The notes below the pieces were generated by a model. That model was not told the origin of the DNA and did no database searches. It worked only from the letters and a program-made list of their open reading frames with translations. This document shows, piece after piece, positions 1-9,645 of a stretch of DNA of 64,000 nt (its first letter is position 1; each line of letters opens with the position of its first letter). The position numbers and the translations under genes were made by a program. The stretch covers positions 1 through 64,000 of the forward strand of contig NZ_BAFV01000124.1 in the NCBI RefSeq assembly GCF_000308515.1. The letters are read 5' to 3'. Source of the DNA: Nocardia carnea NBRC 14403. GTDB lineage: Bacteria > Actinomycetota > Actinomycetes > Mycobacteriales > Mycobacteriaceae.

Positions 1-205
1 GGACTGGGATCACGCCTGGCTGGTCTGGCCGTCGCTGATCGTCACCCTGAGTATCCCCCGGGTGGTCCTGCGGTTCAGCGATGCCGACGAGGAGATCTAC
101 GAGGAGTTGAAGGAATCCGATGCGGCCGCGCGCAAGAAGCGGCTGGGCAAGGCCGCCGAGCGGATCCGCGAGCTCGAGACCGGACGCGATCAGGACCGGG
201 ACTGA
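1..205 (+). CDS. C-terminal end of a membrane-anchored protein (partial)
   Basis: The reading frame is open from base 2 to a TGA at 203-205 and gives the last 67 residues of a protein that begins outside the window. A hydrophobic stretch of about 20 residues (starting AWLVWPSLIV) looks like a membrane segment. It is followed by a charged, alanine/lysine/glutamate-rich tail that could form a coiled coil and lie in the cytoplasm. No family is recognised. Strand and codon use fit a real gene, and a hairpin follows the stop. Confidence 0.6.
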   Translation, partial: DWDHAWLVWPSLIVTLSIPRVVLRFSDADEEIYEELKESDAAARKKRLGKAAERIRELETGRDQDRD

Positions 206-227
206 CTGTTGGCCGGCGTCACCGCAG

Positions 228-250
228 GCCCAGGGGCTCGCCGCCTGGGC
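228..250. terminator. Hairpin between convergent genes, likely bidirectional terminator
   Basis: Seven-base perfect inverted repeat GCCCAGG / CCTGGGC with a nine-base loop, between the stop of the upstream plus-strand gene (205) and the stop of the minus-strand ATPase gene (293). There is no T-tract, as is common in actinobacteria. Confidence 0.4.
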
Positions 251-292
251 GGCAAGCCATCATCAGGGTGGTGCCCGGTAACCCGCCGGCTG

Positions 293-1405
<1,113 letters not shown>

Positions 1406-1438
1406 AACGGTTACTCCTGATTCTGCAAGGCGGGGAGG

Positions 1439-2311
1439 TTATTTGATCGCGCCGAACGACAGGCCGCGCACGAGTTTGTTCTGCGCGATCCACCCGGCCA
1501 GTACCACGGGTAGTGCGGTCAGCACCGCCGCCGCCGAGAGTTGCGCCCAGTACAGGCCCTGACCGGTGATGAAGCCGACCAGGAACACCGGGACGGTCTG
1601 CGCCTGAACGGCCGTCAGGTTCACCGCGAAGAAGAATTCGTTCCAGGAGAAGATGATGCAGATCAGCGCTGTCGCGGCGATCCCGGGGGACACCAGCGGC
1701 AGGATCACTTCCCGGACCGAGGTCCACAGGCCGGCCCCGTCCATACTCGCGGCTTCGAGTAGTTCGCCGGGAACCTCGAGGAAGAACGAGCGCATCATCC
1801 ACACCGCGATCGGCAGATTCATGGCCGTGTAGAGGATGACCAGGGTCCAGATATTGTCGAGCATCCCGATATCGCCGACGATCACGTACAGCGGAATGAT
1901 CGCCGCGACCACCGGCAGCATTTTGGTGCTGATGAAGAAGAACAGCGCGTCCCTGGTTTTACGCACCGGCCGCAGGGACAGGGCGAACGCCGCGGGGATT
2001 CCCAGCAGCAGGACCAGAAGTGTCGAGATACCGGTCGCGAAAACAGAATTCAGTAGCGTCGTCCCGATACCGCTGTCCAGGACATCGCGGAACTGCTGCA
2101 GTGTCGGGGTGAAGAACAGTTTCGGCGGATCGGTATAGGCGTCGCCTTCCTCCTTGAATGCCGTGAGCACCATCCATAGGACGGGAAAGAAGAAGCCGAG
2201 CGCGATCACCCAGGCCAGAACCGCCCACACCGAGTCACGGGCCCGGCGCCGGGTGGGCCGCACAGGTGTCGGCGCGGTGTCGTCGATACGTGCGGTCGCC
2301 GCGGTACTCAT
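1439..2311 (-). CDS. ABC sugar/polyol permease, MalG-type
   Basis: A 290-residue inner-membrane permease with about six hydrophobic helices. The EAA loop for ATPase docking is visible at GELLEAASMDGAGLWTSVRE, followed by ILPLVSPG, as in MalG/UgpE proteins. The start was chosen at the ATG that overlaps the stop of the preceding permease (TGATG), which implies translational coupling; the longer in-frame extension upstream is only a shadow of the MalF-type gene. It pairs with the 321-residue permease to form the membrane channel. Confidence 0.92.
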   Translation of the reverse strand: MSTAATARIDDTAPTPVRPTRRRARDSVWAVLAWVIALGFFFPVLWMVLTAFKEEGDAYTDPPKLFFTPTLQQFRDVLDSGIGTTLLNSVFATGISTLLVLLLGIPAAFALSLRPVRKTRDALFFFISTKMLPVVAAIIPLYVIVGDIGMLDNIWTLVILYTAMNLPIAVWMMRSFFLEVPGELLEAASMDGAGLWTSVREVILPLVSPGIAATALICIIFSWNEFFFAVNLTAVQAQTVPVFLVGFITGQGLYWAQLSAAAVLTALPVVLAGWIAQNKLVRGLSFGAIK

Positions 2312-3276
2312 CAGGCCGCCTCCTCGTTCCCGGTGAAACTCTTGAAGATCAGGCGTAGCGCCAGGGTCGAGACGATGATGGTCGCGACCACGGTGACCAC
2401 GCCCATGGCGGCCGCCTGCCCGATATCGAAGCCGAGGAACGCGCGCTGATAGATGTAGTAGGGCAGGTTGGCGCTGGCCACACCCGGCCCGCCGGAGGTC
2501 ATCATGTACACGGCATCGAAGGTGTTGACCAGATAGATCGCACCGAGGACGGCACCCAGTTCGATGAAGCGGCGCAGATGCGGCAGGGTCAGCTCGCGGA
2601 AGATCGCGAACGCGCCGGCACCGTCGACCCGGGCCGCCTCGACGATATCGCGGGGCATGGACTGCAATCCGGCGAGGATGAGCAGCATCATGAACGGTGT
2701 CCACTGCCAGACCAGATTCGCCATCACCGCCGGGAGCGGGAATCGGCTGATCCAATCGATCTCGCCGACGCCGAACGGTTGCAGAGCGAAATTGACCAGG
2801 CCGAAGACCGGGTCGAGCATTGTCGTCTTCCAGATCAGGGCGGCGGCGACGGGGGTGACCAGGAACGGGGTGATCAGCAGTGTGCGCACGATTCCGCGCC
2901 CGAAGAACTTCCGGTCCAGCAGCAATGCCAGCAGCAGTCCGAGGATCACCGAGATCACGACGGTACCGGCGATCATGAGTACCGTATTCATTGCGACGGT
3001 GCGGAATTGGCTGTCGGAGAAGACATCGATGTAGTTGCCGAGGCCGTTGAACTCCTGTGAGCCGGGGCGCACCAGGTTCCACGATTGGGTCGAGTAGTAG
3101 ACCGTCACCAGGAACGGGATCTGGGTGACGACGATCATGAAGATCAGCGCGGGCAGCAGCGGACCGCGGCGCCGCCAGCCTTCCGCGCGGGAGACGGCGC
3201 GGCGTCCCGACGGCGGTTTCGCCTTTTCGGGGCCCGGGTCGGCCGGGGGAGCCTCTGCTGTGGTGGTGCTCGACAT
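2311..3276 (-). CDS. ABC sugar/polyol permease, MalF-type
   Basis: A 321-residue permease. A proline-rich cytoplasmic N-terminus of about 35 residues precedes the first membrane helix, and about six helices follow. The EAA motif (EAARVDGAGAFAIFRELTLP) is clear. The gene starts two bases after the lipoprotein gene ends and overlaps the next permease by one base, so the importer genes are a tight operon. Family knowledge assigns it as one half of the heterodimeric translocation pore. Confidence 0.92.
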   Translation of the reverse strand: MSSTTTAEAPPADPGPEKAKPPSGRRAVSRAEGWRRRGPLLPALIFMIVVTQIPFLVTVYYSTQSWNLVRPGSQEFNGLGNYIDVFSDSQFRTVAMNTVLMIAGTVVISVILGLLLALLLDRKFFGRGIVRTLLITPFLVTPVAAALIWKTTMLDPVFGLVNFALQPFGVGEIDWISRFPLPAVMANLVWQWTPFMMLLILAGLQSMPRDIVEAARVDGAGAFAIFRELTLPHLRRFIELGAVLGAIYLVNTFDAVYMMTSGGPGVASANLPYYIYQRAFLGFDIGQAAAMGVVTVVATIIVSTLALRLIFKSFTGNEEAA

Positions 3277-3278
3277 GG

Positions 3279-4631
3279 CTACTGCGCCTCCCGGTAGGTC
3301 TCGCCGACGACCTCGGCGTACTGCTGCGCCTGTTCGAGTGCGTCACCGACGCTGATCCGTCCGGCGATCGCGGCGCTGATCTGCTGACTGACCCGGGTGC
3401 CGAGATCCTGGAACTCGGGAATCGTCAAGAACTGCACCCCCGTATAGGGGACGGGTGCGACAGTCGGGTTCTCGGGATCGGCCTTCTCCATGGCCGCCAA
3501 GGTGGGCGGGCCGTAGGCGGCGGCCGCCTTTTCGTACTCCGGAATCGCATAGGTGGACAGCCGGCTGCCCGGCGGCACCCGCTCCCAGCCGAGTTCGGTG
3601 CCGACCATCTCGAGATAGTCCTTATCGGTCATCCAGGACACGAACTTCCAAGCCGCATCGGGTTTATCGCTGGTGGTCGGAATGCCCAGCGACCACGAAT
3701 ACAGCCAGCCGTTATCGGATTTCACCGCGGCGGGAGCGGGTGCGTAGCCGATTTTGCCGACGACCCGGCTCGCCGCGGGATCCTCGAGGACCGAGACCGC
3801 GGAGGTCGAGTCGTACCACATGGCCGTGCGGCCCTGGGCGAGCTGTGTTGCGCATTCGCTGAATCCGCTCGTCGCCGCGCCCGATTGTCCGTGGCTACGG
3901 ACCAGATCGACGTAGAACTGCACCGCACGGACGGTCTCGGGGCTGGTGAGCTGCGCGTTCCAGTTCTCGTCGTACCAGCGGCCGCCGAAGGCGTTGATCA
4001 CCGTGTTGAGCGGGGCGAGTATTTCGCCCCAGCCGGGTTTGCCGCGCAGGCAGATACCGGAGGTCTCGCCGGGCGCGTCCAGGGCGGCGGCGTATCCGGC
4101 GACCTGCTCCCAGGTGGGTTCGGCCGGCATCTCCAGGCCGGCCTGTTCGAACAGGTCCTTGCGGTACATGAGGAACGACGATTCACCGTAGAACGGGACC
4201 GAATACATACTGCCCTCGTGGGACAGCGATCGGCGCAGTGTAGGGATGAAATCTTCTTCGTCGTAGCCCGGTGTCCGGTCGGCGTATTCGGAAAGGTCGG
4301 TGAGCCAGCCGTTTTCCGCCCACTGCGGGGTTTCGTAATTGCTGATCATCACCACATCGAATTCGCCGCCGCCGGTGGCGACCGATGCGGTGATCTTGGC
4401 GCGCGCTTCGTTCTCCGACAGCGAGACGAATTTCAGTTCGATACCGGGGTTCTCGCGTTCGAAGCGGTCGGACAGGGCAATGGCGTCCTGCATCTGCGAG
4501 TTCGAGATGATCGCGATGGTCACCGCATCGGCGCCGCCGCCGACGAACGAGCCGGCGCCCGCGCAACCGGACAAGGTCAGCGTCATCGTCGCCGCGATTG
4601 CGGCGGCGAGATATTTCGAACGAATCCTCAT
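3279..4631 (-). CDS. Extracellular solute-binding lipoprotein of sugar/polyol ABC importer
   Basis: A 450-residue substrate-binding protein of the family 1 (MalE/UgpB) type. The N-terminus has a basic start, a hydrophobic stretch and the lipobox LSGC with lipid-carrying Cys23, so the mature protein should be anchored outside the membrane. I chose the ATG at 4631 rather than an upstream in-frame one because it overlaps the regulator's stop (TGATG) and gives a normal lipoprotein signal. Next to a mannitol-type dehydrogenase, the ligand may be a sugar alcohol; this is inference. Confidence 0.92.
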   Translation of the reverse strand: MRIRSKYLAAAIAATMTLTLSGCAGAGSFVGGGADAVTIAIISNSQMQDAIALSDRFERENPGIELKFVSLSENEARAKITASVATGGGEFDVVMISNYETPQWAENGWLTDLSEYADRTPGYDEEDFIPTLRRSLSHEGSMYSVPFYGESSFLMYRKDLFEQAGLEMPAEPTWEQVAGYAAALDAPGETSGICLRGKPGWGEILAPLNTVINAFGGRWYDENWNAQLTSPETVRAVQFYVDLVRSHGQSGAATSGFSECATQLAQGRTAMWYDSTSAVSVLEDPAASRVVGKIGYAPAPAAVKSDNGWLYSWSLGIPTTSDKPDAAWKFVSWMTDKDYLEMVGTELGWERVPPGSRLSTYAIPEYEKAAAAYGPPTLAAMEKADPENPTVAPVPYTGVQFLTIPEFQDLGTRVSQQISAAIAGRISVGDALEQAQQYAEVVGETYREAQ

Positions 4632-5620
4632 CAGGGCGCTGCCTCCTTGTGTTCTACCAGCCACCGCGCGGTATCGATATCGGTGACCACGATGTCGGCC
4701 AGGCCTGCGTTGAGTGCGCCGAGAATCGCCTCGTGCTTGGTTTCACCGCCGGAGACCAGCACGGCGGCCGGGCACGCGCGTACCGCGTCGAGTGGGACCG
4801 ATACTGTGCGGGCGGTGAGTGAACTGTCGATATCGGCGCCCTCGCGGGTGTAGAACCGCCCGCCCATCTCGCCGACGGCACCCAGTCTGCGTAGTTCGTC
4901 CAGTAGTGCGGTATCGAGATAGCTGCCCTCGAACAGAGTCGTCGCGGTGGAGACCGGCCCGATTCCGAAGATCATCACATCGGCGTTGCGGCCGACCTCG
5001 AGCGCGCGGCTCATCAGCGAATCGTTGTGCAGCGCGGTGACCGTCGCCGCGTCGGCGTACAGCGGCGCGTGCAGCCGGACCGGCTCGGCCTGCAACAGCT
5101 GCGCGCAGGTACCGAGGGTGAAGTCGACACCGGTTTGATAGTCCGTGGTGGTCATCGACCCGTCCAGCTGGACCACAGTCGCGCAGCGCGCCGCCCGTGG
5201 TTTGAGGGCCTGCGCTACGGCGACGGTCTCCGGCCCCCAGGTGAACCCGAGAGTGTCGCGTTCGCGTAGCCGGCGCGCGAGCACACTCACCGCGGCCCGG
5301 CCCAGCGCGTAGTACCCGGCCGGTGAGCCATCGGGTACCGCGTTGGTGACGACGGCTTCGGTGAGACCGAAGATCTGCTCGAGTTCGCGTTCGAGTTCGG
5401 TGTGCACGGTGGCGCCGAGCTCGTCCGGGACGCTGATCTCGATGCGGATCAGTCCTTGCGCGCGGGCCCGGGCGATGAGCCGGCCCGCCGTGGGCCGCGA
5501 TACTCCGAGTTTCGCGGCGATCTCGGCCTGGGTGGCGCCCTCCAGGTGGTACAGGGTTGCCGCGCGCAGGGCCAGCCGGACATCTTCGGATGCGAGCGGG
5601 CGGGGCGGCTCGGTGGTCAC
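4631..5620 (-). CDS. SorC/DeoR-type sugar-binding transcriptional regulator
   Basis: A 329-residue regulator: an N-terminal winged helix-turn-helix at about residues 28-56 (ATQAEIAAKLGVSRPT), then a large sugar-phosphate-binding domain typical of the SorC family (phosphosugar isomerase fold). The GTG start at 5620 is preceded by GAGGAG at good spacing; the longer frame upstream has no convincing ribosome site. It is the first gene of the importer operon and diverges from the dehydrogenase gene, so it probably controls both directions through the inverted repeats between them. Confidence 0.9.
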   Translation of the reverse strand: MTTEPPRPLASEDVRLALRAATLYHLEGATQAEIAAKLGVSRPTAGRLIARARAQGLIRIEISVPDELGATVHTELERELEQIFGLTEAVVTNAVPDGSPAGYYALGRAAVSVLARRLRERDTLGFTWGPETVAVAQALKPRAARCATVVQLDGSMTTTDYQTGVDFTLGTCAQLLQAEPVRLHAPLYADAATVTALHNDSLMSRALEVGRNADVMIFGIGPVSTATTLFEGSYLDTALLDELRRLGAVGEMGGRFYTREGADIDSSLTARTVSVPLDAVRACPAAVLVSGGETKHEAILGALNAGLADIVVTDIDTARWLVEHKEAAP

Positions 5621-5754
5621 GGGCACTCCTCGGTGAGCGGGCCGGTCGACAGCCGGATCGGGGAACAGGCCGGATCGGGGCAGGCGTCCCAGCGGAGGCG
5701 CGCGGTGAGCCGATACGTCCGTGAGCAGATGATCAGACCATGAACGGGTGCTCA

Positions 5755-5788
5755 CACAAGGTAACATTCCGGTTGTGACGTACACAAC
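5755..5788. promoter_or_regulatory. Inverted repeats in the divergent regulator/dehydrogenase promoter
   Basis: GTTGTG (5772-5777) and CACAAC (5783-5788) form a perfect six-base inverted repeat with a five-base spacer. A further CACAA (5755-5759) pairs with the TTGTG of the first arm. The repeats lie between the SorC-type regulator and the dehydrogenase, where a local operator is expected. No clean -35/-10 pair was identified. Confidence 0.45.
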
Positions 5789-5813
5789 AGAAATCCGTCG
5801 GAGGGCTTGACGA

Positions 5814-7349
5814 GTGGGTTCCGAAAGCTCGGGAAGGAATGCGATGCAAGGACAGTCCGTGCTGTCCGGACCGGTGCGGTTGTGCGCCGCGGCGATCGAG
5901 CAACTCGCCGAGGTCGTCTCCGTACCGTCCTACGACCGATCCGGTATCGACACCGGCATCGTGCATTTCGGTGTCGGCGGGTTCCATCGGGCCCACCAGG
6001 CGATGTATCTGGATCGCCTGCTCGAACTCGGCGAAGCTCGCGACTGGGGAATATGCGGGGTCGGGGTCCTGCCGTCCGATCGGCGGATGCGCGATGTCAT
6101 GCACGAGCAGGACTGCCTGTACACGCTGTCGGTCACCCATCCCGACGGGACCTGGGAAACCCGGGTCGTCGGGTCGATCGTGGAATACCTGTACGCGCCC
6201 GACGATCCGGAGGCCGTACTGGCGAAACTCGCCGACGAACGCACCCGCATAGTCTCGCTGACGATCACCGAAGGCGGTTACAACTTCTCGGCAACGACCG
6301 GTGAATTCGATGCGCACAACCCGGCTGTGGTCGCGGACCTCGCACCCGGGGCCGTCCCGGCGACCACCTTCGGGCTGGTCGTCGAAGCGCTGGCCCGGCG
6401 CCGGGAGCGTGGACTGGCGCCGTTCACGATCATGTCCTGCGACAATATCGAGGGTAACGGGCAGATCGCTCGCGCCGTCTTCACCGCATTCGCCCGGCTG
6501 AGCGATCCGGGCCTGGCGGACTGGATCGACCGGACCGGTGCGTTCCCCGATTCCATGGTCGACCGGATCACCCCGGCCTCGACTGCCGCAACAGCGGCGG
6601 AAGTGGCGCGACGCTACGGGATCGACGACAGCTGGCCCGTGGTGACCGAACCGTTCACCCAGTGGGTGCTGGAGGACGAGTTCACGCTCGGCAGGCCTGC
6701 CTACGAAAAGGTGGGTGTCCAGACCGTTGCCGATGTCGCGCCGTACGAGCTGATGAAGCTCCGCCTGCTGAACGCGAGCCATCAGGCGCTGGGCTATCTC
6801 GGCTACCTCAGTGGGTACCGGCTGGTCCACGAGGCCGCGCAGGATCCGGTGTTCGAGCGATTCCTGTTGCGGTACATGGACACCGAGGCGACACCGACCC
6901 TGCGTCCGGTGCCGGGCGTCGACCTGGACGTGTACAAACGCACCCTGATCGAACGGTTCGCCAACCCGGCCATCGGCGATACCATTGCCCGCCTGTGCGC
7001 CGAATCGTCGGACCGCATCCCCAAATGGCTGCTGCCGGTGGTGCGGAGCCGGTTACGCGACGGTGGTGACATCACCTGTGCCGCGGCGGTGGTCGCCGGC
7101 TGGGCCCGGTATGCCGAGGGCGTGGACGAACAAGGGGAGCCGATCGATATCGTCGATCCGCTGCGGGAGCGTCTCGGCGCGCTGGCCCGGGAGCAGCACG
7201 CGCAACCCACGGCCTTCCTCACCGAACGCGCCGTATTCGGTGATCTCGTCGACCGGCCGGCCTTCGTCACGGCCTACCTGGCCGCATTGCGGTCGCTGCA
7301 CGAGAACGGCGCGCATGCGACGGTCGCGGCATCAGTCGAGCAGTGGTGA
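5814..7349 (+). CDS. Mannitol dehydrogenase family NAD-dependent polyol/hexuronate oxidoreductase
   Basis: A 511-residue long-chain dehydrogenase of the mannitol 2-dehydrogenase/fructuronate reductase family, expected to interconvert a polyol and its keto-sugar using NAD(H) in the cytoplasm. The Rossmann signature GVGGFHRAHQ is at 53-62. The family's catalytic motif is visible as K-x4-LN-x2-H, with the lysine near residue 315. GTG 5814 has GGAGGG about eight bases upstream; ATG 5844, with AAGGAA upstream, is an alternative start. It diverges from the importer operon and probably oxidises the imported polyol; mannitol, arabitol and sorbitol cannot be told apart. Confidence 0.9.
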   Translation: MGSESSGRNAMQGQSVLSGPVRLCAAAIEQLAEVVSVPSYDRSGIDTGIVHFGVGGFHRAHQAMYLDRLLELGEARDWGICGVGVLPSDRRMRDVMHEQDCLYTLSVTHPDGTWETRVVGSIVEYLYAPDDPEAVLAKLADERTRIVSLTITEGGYNFSATTGEFDAHNPAVVADLAPGAVPATTFGLVVEALARRRERGLAPFTIMSCDNIEGNGQIARAVFTAFARLSDPGLADWIDRTGAFPDSMVDRITPASTAATAAEVARRYGIDDSWPVVTEPFTQWVLEDEFTLGRPAYEKVGVQTVADVAPYELMKLRLLNASHQALGYLGYLSGYRLVHEAAQDPVFERFLLRYMDTEATPTLRPVPGVDLDVYKRTLIERFANPAIGDTIARLCAESSDRIPKWLLPVVRSRLRDGGDITCAAAVVAGWARYAEGVDEQGEPIDIVDPLRERLGALAREQHAQPTAFLTERAVFGDLVDRPAFVTAYLAALRSLHENGAHATVAASVEQW

Positions 7350-7504
7350 ACCGTCGGTGAGATCGCGAACGGCCGCGTAGCGTTCCCGGATATGAGGGTC
7401 GGCGAGACCACCGGCCGCGGCCGCCGCCGCGTGGGACGTTGCGGGCGGCATCGGCAAAAACATGTATGCCGGAGGGTGCGCAGGTTCACACTGGGAGCGT
7501 GGAC

Positions 7505-7759
7505 ATGGATGGTCTGGGACTGTTCGCGGGCGCCGATACGGTGGTCGGCGAACAGTTGTCATTGGAACGCCGGGCGGCGGGTCTCACCTGCCTGGAGCTC
7601 GACAATGCCGCGTTCCTGCTGCCGGGTACGACCATGCATGCCGAACGGGGCGGAAAGCTGTCGCGCAGATCGCTGGAGGCGATCGCCCTGGTGCTCGGGT
7701 TCGACCCGGGGGAGTTCTCGCAGGCTTGTGAGCGAGAGGTTCGGCGCCGGTCGAGTTGA
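7505..7759 (+). CDS. Small XRE-like helix-turn-helix protein
   Basis: An 84-residue protein resembling a single XRE/Cro-type domain: a first helix around GEQLSLERRAAGLT, then ERG..LSRRSLEAIALVLGFDPGEF, the usual end of such domains. The central recognition helices are diverged, so DNA binding is not certain. The ATG at 7505 has a GGAG-like site (CTGGGAGCG) upstream. It follows the dehydrogenase by 155 bases and is convergent with the TetR gene. No partner toxin gene is seen beside it. A diverged regulator or a fading gene are both possible. Confidence 0.55.
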   Translation: MDGLGLFAGADTVVGEQLSLERRAAGLTCLELDNAAFLLPGTTMHAERGGKLSRRSLEAIALVLGFDPGEFSQACEREVRRRSS

Positions 7760-7794
7760 GCCCCGTGCGGGATGGGCGGGGTCCGGCGCCGGAG

Positions 7795-8358
7795 TCAGGG
7801 CCGCGGGCTCAATCCTGTGATGGCGAGGCGGAACAGGCGGTGTGCGCGGCCGGCGGGGTCGGGGAGGGCTTCGGTAGCCAGGGTGATGCCGATGACGAGT
7901 GTGATCAACTCGGTGATGGTGGCGTCCGCGACGACCGTCCCGTCGCGGATCGCGCGATGGAGGAGCGGGTCGCCGGCCTCGTGGATCGTTGCCGCGCAGG
8001 AATTCTCCTGTAGCGAATCGGGATCGAGGTCGTAGGACAGCGCGGCCGCCAGGCCCCGGGCCTCGACGCAGTACGTCACGACATCGCTCAGCCATTCCAG
8101 GAGTGCTGCCCGGCTGTCGGCGGCGCCGGCCAGTTCCCCGGCGCGTACACGCAGGACCTCGACGCGTTCGTGGGAGACCGCTTCCAGCAGGGCGCGGCGG
8201 GTGGGGAAGTGGCGGCGCACGGTGGCCGAGCCGACGCCGGCGGTGCGGGCGATCTGCTCCAGTGAGGCCGCGGATCCGTGGGCGGCGACCTCCGCCTCGG
8301 CGACCGCGAGGATACGCGCGTAGTTGCGCCGGGCGTCGGCGCGTTGCTGATCCGGCAT
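7795..8358 (-). CDS. TetR family transcriptional repressor
   Basis: A 187-residue TetR protein. The N-terminal helix-turn-helix is at about residues 30-60 (SLEQIARTAGVGSATVRRHF), and the C-terminal ligand domain is helical and alanine-rich. The ATG has GAGGA upstream. It diverges from the NmrA-like oxidoreductase gene and the intergenic region holds a perfect 25-base palindrome, so it very likely represses itself and that gene. The inducer is unknown. Confidence 0.9.
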   Translation of the reverse strand: MPDQQRADARRNYARILAVAEAEVAAHGSAASLEQIARTAGVGSATVRRHFPTRRALLEAVSHERVEVLRVRAGELAGAADSRAALLEWLSDVVTYCVEARGLAAALSYDLDPDSLQENSCAATIHEAGDPLLHRAIRDGTVVADATITELITLVIGITLATEALPDPAGRAHRLFRLAITGLSPRP

Positions 8359-8378
8359 CGCTTTTCCTCTCGGGATTG

Positions 8379-8437
8379 CTAAGTGGCGGGGCCCGCCGTA
8401 TTCTAGCGGAAGCTAAACGGCGGGCCCCGCCGTTTAG
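8379..8437. promoter_or_regulatory. TetR operator region: perfect 25-bp palindrome plus an imperfect copy
   Basis: Bases 8413-8437 read CTAAACGGCGGG-C-CCCGCCGTTTAG, a perfect inverted repeat with 12-base arms. A second, imperfect copy (CTAAGTGGCGGG-G-CCCGCCGTA) starts at 8379. Both lie between the divergent TetR and NmrA-like genes, as expected for two repressor sites. The perfect copy ends 26 bases before the NmrA-like start codon. Confidence 0.75.
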
Positions 8438-8463
8438 TGTTTCGCTGTGATGGAGGAGAACTC

Positions 8464-9384
8464 ATGTCTGTAGAAACCGCGCCTGTCCTGGTAACCGGCG
8501 CCACCGGCAAACAAGGTGGCGCCACCGCCCGCGCGCTGCTCGCGGCCGGTGTGCCGGTTCGCGCCCTGGTCCGCGATCCGGCCACTGGACCGGCGCGTGC
8601 TGTCGCCGCGCTGGGGGCCGAACTGGTCGCGGGCGATCTAGGTGACCGGGAGTCGATTACCCGGGCCGCGGAAGGTGCCCGCTCGGTCTTCTCGATCCAG
8701 CAGGCGCCGCCGACGGCAGCCGGGTTCGACTTCGCCGGGGAATTCGACCAGGCCGTCAACCTGATCGAGGGTGCGCGCGCCGCCGGGGTAACGCAGTTCG
8801 TGCACACCTCGGTTTCCGGTGCGGGCCGGCATACCGAAATACCGGGCTGGTCGGAGGGGCGCTGGGAGGCGGTCGCGCCGTCACTGAACACCAAGCACGC
8901 CATCGAAGGGCAGGTTCGCGCTGCCGGTTTCGCCCGGTGGACCATTCTCAAACCGGGTTTCTTCATGGAGAATTTCCTTCCCGACATGGCGTTCCTTTTC
9001 CCCCGCGGGATCTCCGGTGGGTTGGTGAGTGTGCTGAAACCGGATACGCGGCTGTCGCTGGCCGCGGTGGCCGATATCGGGCGGGCGGCGGCCGCGGCCG
9101 TTGCCGACCCGGAACGATTCGATCGGGTGGAACTGGAACTGGCGAGCGACTATCTGTCGATGTCCGAAATCGCCGAGGTCCTCTCGGACGCTCTCGGTAC
9201 GCCGCTGACCGCCCCGGATATGACCGTGGAGCAGGCAGTGGCCGCCGGTATGCCCCCGATGGGTGCCTCCCATGCGTTCATGAACGTCGAAGGCCAGCCG
9301 GCTCGGCCGGAATATGCGCGGGCTCTGGGGATTCCGCTCACCGGATTCGCGAGCTGGGCACAGCAGCATATGCGGAGCTCATAA
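8464..9384 (+). CDS. NmrA-like NAD(P)-binding oxidoreductase
   Basis: A 306-residue atypical short-chain dehydrogenase of the NmrA/SDR_a5 group (relatives include quinone oxidoreductase QorB-like proteins). The dinucleotide-binding loop GATGKQGG is at 12-19, followed by a Rossmann fold; the classical Tyr-x3-Lys pair is not evident, as is usual for NmrA-like proteins. The ATG at 8464 has GGAGGA upstream; an earlier in-frame ATG lies in the operator and lacks a ribosome site. It probably reduces a quinone or reactive aldehyde, or senses redox, under the divergent TetR. Confidence 0.87.
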   Translation: MSVETAPVLVTGATGKQGGATARALLAAGVPVRALVRDPATGPARAVAALGAELVAGDLGDRESITRAAEGARSVFSIQQAPPTAAGFDFAGEFDQAVNLIEGARAAGVTQFVHTSVSGAGRHTEIPGWSEGRWEAVAPSLNTKHAIEGQVRAAGFARWTILKPGFFMENFLPDMAFLFPRGISGGLVSVLKPDTRLSLAAVADIGRAAAAAVADPERFDRVELELASDYLSMSEIAEVLSDALGTPLTAPDMTVEQAVAAGMPPMGASHAFMNVEGQPARPEYARALGIPLTGFASWAQQHMRSS

Positions 9385-9451
9385 GTCCGCGGCGGTAGCG
9401 GTGGCTCCTGCGCCGGAAAGCCCTCCGGGTCGGGCGCATCGGGGCAGGGGA

Positions 9452-9480
9452 TTGACAGCCCGGTCTCTCACCGATAATGT
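9452..9480 (+). promoter_or_regulatory. Consensus housekeeping promoter of the ABC-F gene
   Basis: TTGACA (9452-9457), a 17-base spacer, then TAATGT (9475-9480). This is one of the best -35/-10 pairs in the window. Transcription would start near 9487, only a few bases before the leader ORF at 9491 and about 170 bases before the ABC-F start codon. Confidence 0.75.
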
Positions 9481-9490
9481 CAATCGCCTC

Positions 9491-9517
9491 ATGGGTACTT
9501 TGTTGTTCTTCCTGTAA
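9491..9517 (+). CDS. Putative leader peptide of ABC-F attenuator (MGTLLFFL)
   Basis: A nine-codon ORF, ATG to TAA, encoding MGTLLFFL. It begins about four bases after the predicted transcription start, so it would be read from an almost leaderless mRNA. Short hydrophobic leaders that stall drug-bound ribosomes are known upstream of several antibiotic-resistance ABC-F and Erm genes; that this one does so is inferred from its place between a strong promoter and a hairpin-rich leader. Confidence 0.55.
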   Translation: MGTLLFFL

Positions 9518-9537
9518 TCACGCCCCCGACGCGTCGA

Positions 9538-9645
9538 GCGCCACTCCGCAGGTGAGTGCGCCTCCGCGTTCTTCACCCACCACCTTCCGGCTACGGCCGG
9601 TTCATCGCTCGTGCGTGGGTTCCCGTGATCACGGCCGCGTGGCCG
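9538..9645 (+). promoter_or_regulatory. Hairpin-rich 5' leader (candidate attenuator) of the ABC-F gene
   Basis: Three hairpins can be drawn. A: GCGC(C)ACTC pairs with GAGTGCGC (9538-9561). B: CCGGC-TACG-GCCGG (9587-9600), enclosed by ACCCAC (9575-9580) pairing with GTGGGT (9615-9620). C: CGGCC-GCGT-GGCCG (9632-9645), which ends six bases before the ribosome site AGGAGG (9651-9656). Together with the leader peptide this resembles ribosome-mediated attenuation. Folding was judged by eye. Confidence 0.5.

Noticed and set aside
5733..6830. A 365-codon minus-strand frame in the dehydrogenase gene
   Set aside because: Shadow of the mannitol-type dehydrogenase; it would also remove the divergent promoter region.
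7772..8450. Several plus-strand frames across the TetR gene
   Set aside because: They are arginine-rich, lack ribosome sites and are antisense to a clear TetR.
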